From: Gordius sp. MW1
Lineage: Eukaryota > Nematomorpha > Gordioida > Gordea > Gordiidae
Direction: 5' to 3'
Assembly: GCA_964036665.1 (NCBI GenBank)
Contig: OZ038526.1
Coordinates: 24,676,001 to 24,740,000, forward strand
DNA length: 64,000 bases
Below are positions 1 through 11,877 of this stretch, in pieces (the first letter of the stretch is position 1; each line of letters starts with the position of its first letter). The position numbers and the translations under genes are program-made. The notes beneath the pieces were generated by a model, which saw only the letters and a program-made list of their open reading frames with translations, was not told the DNA's origin and did no database searches.

Positions 1-1
1 A

Positions 2-2662
2 AAACCTTTTAAAATGGTATCGGCCATGACATGCCACAACTTTGTTAGCTTAAGTAAGGATGTATCGTCAAATTTATCGCTGGAAAGATCCTTGGCACTT
101 TATGCTCCGACTTATTATGCCAAGGTAATAATAGCGATTCATCGATGTCGATCTAGTAGAGCAAAATGTAATTCGACCTCGTACCGTCGCGACGTATACG
201 TTAAATATCGAGTTTGTGTTGAACCGCGCACAATTACGAATGAAACATTAAAACATTCACTTAGTGACACTATCAAGCATGGAAGATGTGTAGCGATACC
301 CGCTTTAGCTGTCCGGCTGCCTTTTCTTCCAAAGTTCAGATCTATTGGGAGTGTAAATCGAACTAAATCGACTTTTAAATCAAAGATCAGCAGTAATTTG
401 AAGAATCAAAATCGATATCGTAAAATATATGATTATTATATTTAGGACACAGCTGGGTTTTTTGGGCGACCCTTGGTTTTACTAAGACTAAGGGGGCGGC
501 GTTCGTGATGACGCGCGAAGCGAAAAAAGTGAAGCAATTTTTTGGGTTAATTTATCAAACTCTTCATTCTTTTTCTTAATATCTTTATATTTATCGTAAA
601 TTTATCATATATTAATAGTATTGCACGAATATTGTTGATAAGATCGCAATTATTCTATAAATATAAAAAATACATATATACCAAATTCAATTTTTTAACC
701 ATCGCGCAAAAAGTACAAAATGATTTGTATCTTATTTTCGTTCGCTTTTTGCGAAAATAATCGTCTGCGGTTTCACTATAAACGCCCACTATTTAATTAA
801 TACATTGTTTATTTTCGTGCCCGCACGCATTATGAACAACGATCGCCTGCGAATGGCTTAAGCATTTTCGCGAAACTAAATTCGCTTCGGTTTTTTCCGC
901 TTCGCGCCTCAACACGAACGCCTTGTAACGGTCGACTCTGGTCCATAGACTACATAGACTGCTCATGTCATATATTCCATATGGCAAATTGTGTGTGAAA
1001 TTTGCCGCCATTTTGATGAACAATACCGTCCTATATCACATAATGGCGTTTTGCGCTCTGCCGTCTTTTTCGAACAGGGGAGGTAAAGAAAAAAGGTTTT
1101 GATTCCATAAATAAGTAAGATATTACTTAAGATATGATATTTTTAAAAAATTTATTATTGACCCATTTCATAAAAATGTAAAAACTGTAATGTTATTAAA
1201 AAAAATTAAAAATATCATATATTTAGTAATTTCTTACTTATTTATGGAATCAAAACCTTTTTTCTTTACCTCTCCTGTTCGAAAAAAACGGCAGAGCGCA
1301 AAACGCCATTATGTGATATAGGACTGTATTGTTCATCAAAATGGCGGAAAAAAACACACACATTTTATATTGTGATGAGCAGTCTATGTAGTCTATGCTC
1401 TGGTCTGTATTTAAAATTTCGACCAAGTCTTGAGGTAGATACAGACCAAACGAAATTAAGCCGTTTTTACATGCATTAACAATAAATCCCATAAATTTTG
1501 ATAATTTAAGCCTGCGTAGATGTATAATGGGTTCGTAGTCATTTCTTACCTTTAGCTATTAATATATGAAAAATATAAAACTGCTTTATTAATAAGGCGC
1601 CCTAAAATAAGGTGGGAAAAAGGGTATTACTTTATTTGAATCATAAGTGCGTGGGCTAGAATAGATAGAGTATAAGAAAACCCTTTTTATGATAATAAAT
1701 GAAATCATTTTTTGCCTTTTTGTAAATTTTTATTTTTTTTAGTTTTGGCCAGGGAAATGAGACGTTTGATCAACCGTCTTGAACGATATGAAAAGATCCG
1801 TTCGAAAGGCAACTTTTTAACAAATCGAAGGGTTAAAAACATAGCGCTTCCTCTGTCCTACAACCATGGGAAAAAGAATTGGTATGCTACTTCAATTGTA
1901 TATATATTTTTTTTTAAACCTAGTACTTTCTTGATTTTGAGTAGTTTTGTGCGTGTAGGTGGTAGCATTTTGTAAATTAAAATTTAGCATATTATTGGAT
2001 GTATATGATGCTACAAGATTATCAAAATAGGTAAATAATTCAAAAATTAAGTATATTTTAATAAAAAGAAAAGCTCACATTTTATGCGAAATAGTTATTT
2101 AACGTCAACTTTATTTAAAGTTTAAGCTTAGTGTGCTGGGTTTCGTTTGGCCGACTTTTGGTTTTAGTCGACTAAACGTAAACAGACCAAAAGTTTTCTT
2201 GTCTATTCTTCTTAGTCGACCTCTAGGCTTAGTCGAAATTCGAAAAACAGACCAGAAGCGACCGTTATTTCATGAAAACCAAAGATCAACCAAGCAAAAC
2301 CCAGCCGTCTACACAACACTATCTCATAATCCTATTTAACTCTGTTTTGTAGGTTTTTGAAGAAAGGATGGGCTAGACGGGTCGTTAGAAGTTACGTGGC
2401 GAAAGAGGAAGTGGACATTAAAACCCCTACCCCTTGCAAACTGGCTTGTGCATCGCTCAAGAAGAATGGCCCGAGGCTTCTCTGCAGTGGAGGCCTTCAC
2501 CCATCTCCCTTGAAGTTGCAATTTAAGTGTCGTGTCGACAGTGAGCCAGAAAAACGATTGAAAAGGTGCAAAGCAGAGGTTACGCCAACGCAAAAGGATG
2601 CAAAAAATATGAAAAAAAGACGGATTTCCCTTGAAAGACCACTAGGCGTTTTTAGAAATTAA
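2..2662 (+). CDS. 3' part of an unrecognised basic protein (partial, 3 exons seen)
   Basis: Proposed exons are <2-392, 1743-1881 and 2353-2662 (stop). The frame is open to the window edge, so the true start lies outside. Splice sites agree in phase: GTAATT after 392 (phase 1) joins the AG at 1742, and GTATGC after 1881 splits a Trp codon that is completed after the AG at 2352. The product is rich in Lys, Arg and Ser. Exon 2 has a helical basic stretch (AREMRRLINRLERYEKIRSK) and exon 3 ends in basic clusters (EKRLKRCK, MKKRRISLERP). I recognise no domain. Both introns hold hAT-like elements (944-1397 and 2131-2320). The last two exons and their junction are well supported. The first exon is likely, but its donor is the least certain call. 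No function is proposed. Confidence 0.5.
944..1397. mobile_element. Non-autonomous hAT-like foldback, CATAGACT family, with perfect 8-bp TSD
   Basis: Two long inverted arms (about 944-1135 and 1205-1397) begin with CATAGACTACATAGACTGCT. They enclose about 70 bp of AT-rich DNA. The flanks are CTCTGGTC at 936-943 and 1398-1405, a perfect 8-bp target duplication. It carries no coding frame of its own. It lies in the first visible intron of the left-edge gene. A relative with the same terminus lies at 5185-5475. Confidence 0.8.
2131..2320. mobile_element. MITE, TAGTGTTG family, copy 1
   Basis: Short palindromic element in the second intron of the left-edge gene. It shares inner motifs with four other copies: GTTTGGTCGAC near the ends, GACTAAGCCTAGAGGTCGAC-like centre, and CCAGCCGT...ACAACACT at the right end. 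No coding capacity. The target duplication is not clear in this copy. Confidence 0.65.
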
Positions 2663-2931
2663 CTTAACCCTTTTCCTTTAATTTTGTTTCCAGTAACTTT
2701 TCTCTAGTCCCACCTCTTTCAAGCGATCCAATCAAGAAATTACACTATATTTTCTCTATGCAACTCTATTTTATAACCTATATATATATATTGCGATGCA
2801 ATTCCCTATTTAATTCATTTACCATCTATGTAAAACAATCAATCGTATTTATTTTAGCATAAAAGAGTAATATTTTCCCTTCTAATTATATATAATATAT
2901 TGATGGTATTGAACATTTTTATTGATATGAT

Positions 2932-2937
2932 AATAAA
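2932..2937 (+). terminator. Putative poly(A) signal of the left-edge gene
   Basis: AATAAA 270 bp after the stop at 2662, in AT-rich DNA. It lies only about 40 bp from a candidate signal for the opposing gene. Confidence 0.4.
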
Positions 2938-2973
2938 ACGATACGGGCTTGAGATTTTAGCCCCATTTAATTC

Positions 2974-2979
2974 TTTATT
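2974..2979 (-). terminator. Putative poly(A) signal of the WAP/Lustrin gene 3220-10428
   Basis: TTTATT on the plus strand reads AATAAA on the minus strand, about 240 bp after the stop at 3220. If used, the two convergent genes end within about 50 bp of each other. Confidence 0.35.
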
Positions 2980-3219
2980 AAATTGAGTTCGCGATTGATT
3001 CGTTCGAAAGGTATGTTTTGTTTACAGGAATGTTAGTTTAATGATAAAGATAAAATTAGGGCACATATTATACAATTTTGGGGTGGAACCGTGAATTAAA
3101 TACAATTTAGCCTATTCCAATGTATATATTTGTGTGTGTGTGTTTAAATGTGTGATAAGTTTTGAAGTTTCGGTTTAGTCCATCTATCTCTTTTAAAATT
3201 GACTGTGCGCTTTTGTTGC

Positions 3220-6200
3220 TCATTTCTTCTTACCCGACATGAAAACTGGCGTATCGCCCTGAGAATTTTCCGGATCCTTTTGTCGCAAATGATATATGAA
3301 AGGCAGCAAAAATTGTAGCGGATCAGAAGTGACTCCTTTATAAGGAACGGCCGCCAACTTTTCTTGACTGTGATCGTTGTTTAAGTTGAATTCTAAGGCG
3401 GAACTCGCTTTAGCCTGAGCCGCGTTTTTTTCTTCCTCTCGCGCCTTAAATTCCGCCACTTTAAGTTGTAGTTCGATGGGTAGCGGTTTACCCTTGTACA
3501 TTTCGATCAGTTCTCTCATACTGGTTGGGGTACGCTTTTCGTAAAGTCGTAAGCCTCCCCCCGGTAAATAAGGATCTACCTGAAGGGCTGGATTAACTCC
3601 CCCACCAATACTTGAGGGGGCGTAAGGATCATAGTAGGGGTTGAAGTAGGGCGATAGACCCTCTTGCATGGGCGGTGCAGCGGGTTGGTTATAGGCTTGG
3701 GCAGCCATCCCATTGGAGACTAAATATGGGTCTAGGCCTCCCGCAGCGCGATTGGCATTAATTTGGGGCGAAGATACTGGTTGGCTTTTTTGACTCGAAC
3801 CCTTTAAGTATAGTAGTAAATCAACGTTGAAAGAAAGATACGTAACTCATGTTGCTCATTTCACTCCCTTGTTTATAGTGAAAATCATAATGTTAAAGTT
3901 ATTAAAGTTACTTTTCCACAATAACTACTTAAGTTACAGTTGCTTTCAAAAAAAATGTAACCAGGTTTAGTACTTATACTGAATTAATTTAACTAACTAA
4001 AGTTACAGTTCCAAGTAAAAGTAACTGAGTTACTTTTCTGAAGAAATGGAAATAGTTACATGTAACTAGTTACTTAACAGCTCTTATTATGACTTATTGC
4101 CAAATAAGGGGCAAACGTTACATGGTTATGAAATTGTCAAGTGACATGCTCAAAGGTTAAAAAATAGTATATTTCGTTGTTAAAAACATTTTGTAGTTTT
4201 TAAATAAATTCTAAACAATGGACCTACCTAAACTTAATTTATAGTTTCTTTAGAAAATTAAATTTTATTAAATATTTTTGTGAGGTTCAACCGCGCGTCC
4301 TTAATCAGTCTTGATACTCGTGAGTCCTGATGCCATCACAAATCGCTAAGCTATATTGTAACACTCATATTATTCTAGTTCTTAATTTATTGATGTTACT
4401 CTTAGTATAATTATTACCTAATAATATTTAGCCATTTATGATACATGGTCTAGTCAGCATAAATCTCCTAAGCAATGTGACTTCATATTAGTATTGTTAA
4501 AACGGTTGGTTTTGTTTGGTCGATTTGGTTCAACTAAGACTAACGCCCGCTGTTCTGTTTTTCAAATTTGGACTAAGCCTAGAAGTCGACTTTGAAAAAT
4601 GAACCAAAAACCTTCCTTTGGTCTGTTTATGTTTAGTCAACTAGTTGAACCATAGGTCGACCAAACAAAACCCAGCCGTTTTTACAACACTCCCACATAT
4701 GTTAAATTTGCCCCGTTCAACCCGCAAAATACGTCATACTATGGGCCGAGCATCTAGCGGCTGCTTGCTATCGCAACATTAACGCTATCAATTTACCCCG
4801 ACAGCCGGCAAATAAATAGGTTTAGTGTTAGTGTTGGAACTTTGCACGAGAGAACTGAGCCAATTGGGCGCTGCAGATACGCTCTCTTGTTGCCTGTCGT
4901 ACATCGATTTCCCATTCATGACTGAGGCTTCACGGCCCGACAAAAAAATAGTTCCATCTTTTTCCACGTTTCCGCTCTTTTTGAGTGCATCATTGTAAGC
5001 TTTAACTTTGGAGGCCATATCGGAAGCTAGTATGAAGGCGGTTTGATCTTTACCATCACCAAAATTGCTGGACCCCGACATTCCTATTAATAATGAAGGG
5101 TAAGTATAGTGTATATTTTCGATCAATCTAATTATGATAATAATTAATATCATAATCTATTCTAATTACCTTTTAGTTTATAGTCATAGACTAATAAAAC
5201 CATAGACTGCCGAAAAGCTGATAATTTTACAGCAAATATAGCAAGCGCCATTGTAACCAAACAGTAGAAATCAGCAAAATTTATTGTTCTAAATTACTTA
5301 TTTTTTACATTTATAAATTAAGCTATTAGTCTTACTTATTTTCTGCAATATTTTATCGTGGAGAAGTACAACCTGTTGTTGAGTTTTTCATACAAAATGG
5401 CAGCTATTTTGGTGTCTAAATGATTTTAATAGTAAAAATCAGCTGTTCGGCAGTCTATGGTTTTATTAGTCTATGTTTATAGTATAGTCACTATCACTAG
5501 TATTGTAAGCACGGCTCGGTTTTGTTTGGTCGACTTCGGGTTTTAGTCTGCTAAACTTACACAGGCCAAACGTTTTTTGATCTGCTTTTCTTAGTCGCAT
5601 ATACAGACCAAAAATTTTTTGACTAAACCTTTGGAGGTCGACCAAACAAAACTCAGCCGCTTTTACAACGCTAGTCACTAGTGTTGACATCTGTAAAAAT
5701 GTGTGCAAATCTTAATTTAACTAATAATGTTTAGCAAATTGCGATATAAATAATAAACAAATCGAATATTTAACTGCACCTAGGTAAGTAGAGGCGGGAG
5801 CCGAATAACCGGATTTCCACATATTTACTGATCCATAATTCTTTCCCGCATTTCCTTTGTTACTAGCAAATTGGCTAATTAAACCAGAGAAAAGGCCTCC
5901 CGCGTTAGATCCGCCCTGAGTTAGGGTTGGATTTGAGGCCGATAATGCTGCTATTTCCACATTTTCTTCCTCTCCTTCGTCTACGATCAATCTAGGACCT
6001 TCAGTGCATAGGCAGATTTTAAAATATATTTACAATCACAGGAGGGTATAATAATAATGACAAGCGTATTAGATTAATGATTTCATAGGCACAGGGTGAA
6101 AAATTAAAATTGTTTTAAATTGATGAAGTTTTCCGCATTTAAAACTTGATGCCCATAAAATATTTTCAAATAATATGTCACTTTTAGTCGTTAACATAAC

Positions 6201-9200
6201 AAAATCAACCACACGAAAGCGTTGACCTAAAGGCTGGCTATACAATGGCTTTATTGGCCTGTAGCTAAAAAAGACACACGTTTCCTAAAACATTACTTAG
6301 ATTGTTAAAATGTTTTAGGCACTTTAAGACACCCGATTTATTATAGATTGACGTGTGCAGCAACTCTTGCCCAAAGCATCTACCTTTTTTGTCTTTGAAA
6401 GTTTCTGTAGGTCCTTCTAAAATGCCGGGTGAGAGACCCTCTAACAAAGGTGCACCTCTAAACCTAGATCGGGTGGGCCCTTCTTCAACCAGTGCCTCCA
6501 GTTCGAGAGGGGAGATGTGGGCCGTAGGATTCAAACTTTTTTGTGCGGAATTGGGATTTGTGCACATGGGACATCCGTTAGAACCTTGGCAACATTTCAT
6601 GGGGGCCATGCAAGAGTAATCGTGTATGCAAGTACCGGGACATGAGGGGATTGGTATTGCTAGGGCGAATGCTTGCCTTATGGGAGCCGTCGTTGCTAAG
6701 CCTTGCAATGGGATTGTGTAGTTGATAGTGGAAGTGAATTGGTCTTGAATCCTAACGCTTGGGCAAACACCGTTCCTGCGCGCTAGGCGTTAGATGTTGA
6801 ACAAAAGTTACATTTGGATAATTATAATCGATGTAGTTTACTAATGTGACATTATAACACAGCAGTGGCGTAGTTTTTTGATTAATAACTAAATTAAATG
6901 GGTTAAAACATTATAGTTTAGTTACATCAAGACTTTAAGACACTTATAAAAATCTAGAAACATAATATATACATTTAATATATTTAATTTAATTTTTGAC
7001 AAAATGCATTGTAAAATTTCCGAATATAAGTGTGAAAATTGATATGAAAAAAACTAGTTTAAACATTTATTTCCCGTTAAAACACCAGACCGCCCCAGAA
7101 AGTAGATAACTAAGCGATTAATGTTTCTTATTCTACATAATATTAATACTTTTATCATTTATCATATTTGTCTAAAACTTTCTGCTAGAACCCATCACGG
7201 TTTTATAACTAAATTGCCTGCCAAGACCAGCCATAACCCTTTAATTGTCCAACTCACTAATGCTATCCGAACAGCCGGGCCCAAAATGACGATTTTAAAT
7301 TTCAAGAATTAATTTTGTCCAATTACATTTTTAATTTCATTTTAGAATTTTTATAAATAGAAAGGCGACAAAAAAATAGTAAACTATTTAAAAAATCACA
7401 TTATGGTGCCCGCCCAGGCCTACTTGAAAATCTCAATTTGGAACGTTAACCTGCCCGACCCCTTAGCCGAGTGGGCCCAGTAGCGAGCCCGTATTTTTGG
7501 TTGTTAAATTTTTATTTTTAATTACAAATAAAATGTAAAAAAAAATTTGCCAGCTTTCCCCCCCCCCCCCCTCTTCGAGAAAATCCTGGCTCGCGCCTGT
7601 AACACAAAAATTGCTTATAACGTATCCAAGCTCTTAATTACCTATATGAAATATGACAAAGTTTTGACAAGCAATATTTAAATTTTTGTTAAAATTTATT
7701 AGATTTCATTTGGTTGAGTTGAGCTGTAGTGTTAATCTACAACAATGACATAACATTATAAGATTTTGCAGGATGTTATAAAACCCCGTATGTGAGAGAT
7801 GTTCGTAGATAAGCGTTTTAATCAACAAAATAAATGTAAGTAATTTTTATTTAAAACCATAAAACTTACAATTGCAACACATATTGACGTTGCCGGAATT
7901 GAGTGCTATGGTAACGCAGTAAAAATTTAACGGGCAATCGTTAAATGTTGTATTTAATCTGCAGGAGCCCATCGTCAAGGCCAATGTGAAATCGGGGCAC
8001 AAATTTTCTAATTAAAATGAGTGAAAGAAGCAATTAATACAATATATCTTTTATAAGTAGTATTTTTTTGGCAAACAATTAACAAAACTTCAAATTCAAA
8101 GTATTACTATACACTTGCAGTTTTTATGAAACATCTAATTTATGTATTATTTAATGAAAACCACTGACATCCTATTAACATTACTACTCGAATTTTAATT
8201 CATCTTTGCTTTAAGGTCTACAAAATTTATTAGGCAAATTTTTACTTTTATCACGAAATTTGTTTATAACATTATAAATATAATTCATCTATTTCTATAA
8301 ATATAACACCGCTATTGAACTTTGAATAATACATGGGCCTAGCCAGGCCCCCCCCCAAAAAAAATGAAAAATATTTCAATACAAAAACCCGTAAAAATTA
8401 AAAAAATTATGTTTTGCCCCCCCCCCTCCTAATAACTTTAAGCCCATGGAATTATATATCCAAACTAAAAAATTAGTGCAAATTTTATTTTAAAAATTGT
8501 GACAAATTTGGGGCATTTAATTTAGCCCACAACGTTAAAAATAAAAATTTTTGATACAAATAAGTTATTAAAGCCTAAAATTTGATACCTCTCATGCAAC
8601 ATCGCCCAAAATCGTCGAAACCTCTCCTGATATCACAAACAAATCCTGGCGGGCACGTTCCTTCCCCTGGACCACACAACGTCCTTGCCAAGGGTTGTCC
8701 ACGATTACACAAATGTCCAGCATCAGCATCTTTTAACAAGGTTTTTATATGATTTTCAAATCTAAACATTAATGTCTTTGCATATAACTCGTGTTGTAAA
8801 AAGGGCTCGGTTTTATTTGGTCAACTTTTGGTTCAACCAAGAGTAACCGTCGATTCTGAGTCTGTTTCATAAATTTCGACTAACCTTAGAGGTCGACTGA
8901 GAAAAACAGACCAAGCAAACTATGGTCCGTTTATGTTTACTCGACCTGCCGTTTTTACAACACTACATCTAAGAATGTTTGAACAAATTTGAAACTTAAG
9001 TTAGATGACTAAAAATAAAACAAAACTCTTACCGAAAAGGGGTGTATTTCTGCCGGGTATATTGTAGAGGCTGCCCCTTCTAGCCGGATAAAGCCTAGGC
9101 CTGCCCGTCACAGCTTCCCCCTTTTTAGAGGGGAGGGATAAAGGAACTGCTGCCGCCTTTTTGGGCGCCTGAGTGACAGGCGCTTTCTTTTTCGAGGGCG

Positions 9201-10428
9201 TAACCGGTATTTTTTTAGGCGCCTGGGTCACTGGGTCCTTCTTCCAAGCATTACTCTGAGCCCCCGTGTTACCCCAATTGGCCCCTCCACCGGAATTGCC
9301 GTACCCCCCTTGGCCGCCTCCGTAAGCATTAAAACCGCCTGCACCTCCTCCGTAACCTGCGTAACCTAAATAAAAAGGGATTGATAATATCATTAATTGT
9401 TCGTAAATCTAACTAAGACCCTTGTAAAGGGCCAACAACTGTATGTTTATTGAACTTAAAGCATCAAAAAATGCAATCTCCTAATGGAGTTTGATATACA
9501 TCCCTCGACTCATTTGATTGTAGTAGGGGAGATGCCTGAATAAACTATGTTATAAATACTAATTGAAAAGCCTGATAGGGCATTTAGCATTTTAACGGAC
9601 TCTGGAACAATGACGCTGGATTACAGGTTTAAAACACTTCTGTAACTGCAACTCATAGGCAATTAAATCTGACAATCGATTTACAAGAAAACATTTGAAA
9701 TATAATTTTAAAAGGAAACTTTGAATTTAATATATCAATTTTTGCCTTGTACCTCAATTATGTAAGCCTAATGGCAAACAGATAATAAAAAGATGTCTAA
9801 GCCATGCTAAAAAAACAAGGAATTGGCTGGAATGATTCCTGATCAATAAAAACTTAGTTGTTTCAAAATAACAATGTAAAATTTTTTTAAATGGATTTAC
9901 ATATAAACGTGAGACATCAACACGGGGCCCTAATTAATATTTCGCTGGCGCTTCCAACTTACCATAGTTAGGGTCGAATCCTCCTTGAGGAATATTTCTA
10001 TTTGCAGCAGGGGCATTGGCAGGAGCCGCGTATTGATTGGAAGTGGGTAAGCTACCAACATTACTACCTCCAGGAGTCCTATACCATGGATTAGGATTTT
10101 GAATTTGTCCAATCACCGCCCCAGGCTGCTGTGCATTTTGTTTAGCTCTACCATATTCGTATTTAGCCGTTTTCCAAACCGTGGGATATTGCCATTGAAA
10201 ATTCTGCTGAGGCGCTTCAATGGGCCTGCTTTTTCCGTCCGAAATTGTGCCAGAATGTTTGGGTTTATTGAACGTTATCACATTTTGGCTTTGGGGTGCC
10301 TTCTTATTACTGTTGGTTGGCATAATAACTACATTTCTCTGAGCGCTAATGAGCAGTGACAAACGGGCTGCTACCACAATTAATACGGCCAACATAGCGC
10401 TGTTTGAGGGGTTGATATATGGAATCAT
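3220..10428 (-). CDS. Secreted Lustrin-WAP cysteine-rich protein, 854 aa, 8 exons (paralogue 1)
   Basis: Exons in transcript order: 10428-9963, 9365-9033, 8729-8589, 8007-7870, 6782-6384, 5998-5780, 5083-4797, 3801-3220. All junctions are GT-AG; the first six introns are phase 1 and the last phase 0, giving 855 codons with stop. The N terminus (MIPYINPSNSAMLAVLIVVA..) is a signal peptide. Exon 1 is Gln/Asn/Pro rich and exon 2 Gly/Tyr rich with Lys-Pro-Val-Thr repeats. Exons 3 and 4 are six-cysteine Lustrin-type modules (CPPGFVCDIRRGFDDFG..CC; CPLNFYCVT..MCC). Exon 5 has a WAP four-disulfide core with eight cysteines (VCP..CPGTCIHDYSC..KCC..GCPMC). The tail is low complexity with Pro/Tyr repeats (FNPYYDPYAP). 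It is probably extracellular, as a matrix protein or protease inhibitor; the role is inference. It lacks the Lys-rich tail of its two paralogues. Introns carry several MITEs. Confidence 0.85.
3840..4090. repeat. GTTAC-rich repeat in the last intron of the 3220-10428 gene
   Basis: The stretch repeats (A)AGTTAC and GTAACT in both orientations, e.g. ATGTAACTAGTTAC near 4061. It resembles the inside of a non-autonomous hAT element. I could not fix the ends or a target duplication. Confidence 0.4.
4490..4691. mobile_element. MITE, TAGTGTTG family, copy 2
   Basis: The left end reads TAGTATTGTTAAAACGGTTG and the right end CCCAGCCGTTTTTACAACACT. The ends are inverted repeats of about 35 bp containing GTTTGGTCGA. 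It lies in the last intron of the WAP/Lustrin gene and is non-coding. Confidence 0.7.
5185..5475. mobile_element. Non-autonomous hAT-like element, CATAGACT family, with perfect 8-bp TSD
   Basis: Terminal inverted repeats of about 40 bp start CATAGACTAATAAAACCATA and reach the motif CTGCCGAA. They are flanked by TTTATAGT at 5177-5184 and 5476-5483. Non-coding, within the exon 6 to exon 7 intron of the WAP/Lustrin gene. Same family as 944-1397. Confidence 0.85.
5499..5671. mobile_element. MITE, TAGTGTTG family, copy 3
   Basis: Left end TAGTATTGTAAGCACGGCTC, right end CTCAGCCGCTTTTACAACGC. It carries the family's GTTTGGTCGAC inner motif. It sits only 24 bp from the preceding element, in the same intron. 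Confidence 0.65.
6863..7599. mobile_element. Non-autonomous hAT element, CAGGCGCG family, 737 bp
   Basis: Left end CAGTGGCGTAG, right end CCTGGCTCGCGCCTG. The flanks TAACACAG (6855-6862) and TAACACAA (7600-7607) form an 8-bp target duplication with one mismatch. The right end matches the termini of the autonomous hAT at 40982. The left part (about 6880-7100) is homologous to 14690-14900. The middle holds GCCCG-rich sequence related to the family at 16230. It lies in the exon 4 to exon 5 intron of the WAP/Lustrin gene. Confidence 0.75.
8332..8448. mobile_element. hAT MITE, CATGGGCGTAGCCAGG family
   Basis: Ends CATGGGCCTAGCCAGG and TTAAGCCCATG, with internal homopolymer C tracts. The flanks GAATAATA and GAATTATA form an 8-bp target duplication with one mismatch. 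It lies in the exon 3 to exon 4 intron of the WAP/Lustrin gene. Confidence 0.75.
8790..8964. mobile_element. MITE, TAGTGTTG family, copy 4
   Basis: Begins GTGTTGTAAAAAGGGCTCGG and ends CTGCCGTTTTTACAACACTA, with the GTCGACT inner motif. It lies in the exon 2 to exon 3 intron of the WAP/Lustrin gene. Confidence 0.65.
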
Positions 10429-11704
10429 AATTTACCTAAAAAATATATTTCGTATTTAAAATTTTATAGTTTACTCATGTTCAAAATAATACAATTTTTA
10501 TGTTAATTTGGCCATTATTTTACATGCATGAACGTGCCAAGTATATATAATAAAATTTGGTGTATCTTACTATTTTTATCCAGGGGGCCTTCGTTCAAAA
10601 TATCAAAAGGCTTGGACCTCTTCGGGCTTTTAATTACTACTTAAAAATTGGATATAAAATTGCTATCGGTATAAGAGGTTGGTTATTGTGAAAATGTGTA
10701 CTACTCCGTGCCAGGTTATTAGGGGATCTACCGATAAAAATGTTGCAATCCTACTGTCTCACAATCTTTTTTCCTCTCTAAGGAATTATCTCAAATTACA
10801 GTCAAACCCCCGCGATAAATCTTAGTGTCGGGGGTTAGGGGTGGGGAAATCACATAAGTTTAAGTGAGACATATAGCACAATTAATTGCGCCCTCGCCGC
10901 CCATTTTAAACGGGTTTATCCATATCTCTTCTATATATTTACACCTTAGAAGATACTAGGAGGGGGGAGGGAGTGAAGATGCCCTGCTATTATATGATAA
11001 TATAGGCTTCGCATAAGCACATATGAAAATACGCTTTACAGTTTGTCATTTACTTGGTGTGTGGTGGTTCGAGTTAAGGAGTTCAAAGATCATCAGCACA
11101 GCCTACCCCACCTTAGTAGAGCGGAGTGCGTGAATGGGGTAACGGTAATCCTAGGCAGGCACGAATGTGACCGTTTATTAAACTCGGATGATATAAGATA
11201 TTTTAAAAGCTATTATATCTAACTTTTTTATTACAATTGATAGAAATGATAAGGGGGTAAAAAACTTGTACACGAATGTACTATCAAAATGACTACGCTA
11301 TCTCATAGTATACTTAATTTTATGATTTGAACGACACTTCATATCATATTAAAAAGTTAATTTTCCAGTAAGATTAAAATAGGAGGGGGGGGGGTGAAGA
11401 TTACTTGTAATTAGGTTTATATAAAATTGACGGAAAAAAGTTTTCATGTTGTAAAGCATAAATCTTTAAGGATGGCTAGAGATTTACACCCTTGCCCGGA
11501 TTTGCCCAAGGCTAAACCGGATTAAAAGGACTTTTAAATTTAATAAATAATTCAGGCCTGGTGGTCCGATCCAATTCAAGGCTCGAGACTGGCCCCAAGA
11601 AAGCCCTAGTGAATAAACAATTATAGAAATAAGTTATATATCGTCCGACACTGTTTATAAAGAATTAAAAGTATGTGTGGGGTTTGTAGTTTGGCCTTTT
11701 AAAC
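10429..11704. other. Upstream region of the minus-strand WAP/Lustrin gene; no gene seen
   Basis: AT-rich with G/C homopolymer tracts. A single pogo-like terminus (TACAGTCAAACCCCCGCGAT) starts at 10797, but I find no partner end. I see no convincing exon. The promoter of the gene starting at 10428 should lie at the left of this stretch; I could not identify a core element. Confidence 0.5.
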
Positions 11705-11830
11705 CATGGGCGTAGCCAGCCCCCCCCCCCCTCCCTCAAATGACAAAAAAAATTTCAATACATAAATTCTTAAAAATTAAAAAAATTATGTTTTGCCCCC
11801 CCCCCAATCCAAAACCAAGCTACGCCCATG
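11705..11830. mobile_element. hAT MITE, CATGGGCGTAGCCAGG family
   Basis: Ends CATGGGCGTAGCCAG and AAGCTACGCCCATG. The flanks TTTTAAAC and TCTTAAAC make an 8-bp duplication with one mismatch. Poly-C tracts inside; non-coding. Confidence 0.8.
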
Positions 11831-11877
11831 TCTTAAACAACAGCCCCTCTTCCCTCTTGATAACAGAGTTTAGTAAG

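Noticed and set aside
6353-6619. Plus-strand open frame of 88 codons
   Set aside because: Lies antisense to the WAP exon 6782-6384 of the minus-strand gene, which has strong cysteine-pattern support.
10797-10816. Pogo/Tigger-like element
   Set aside because: Only one terminus (TACAGTCAAACCCCCGCGAT) is visible; no partner end was found within 2 kb.
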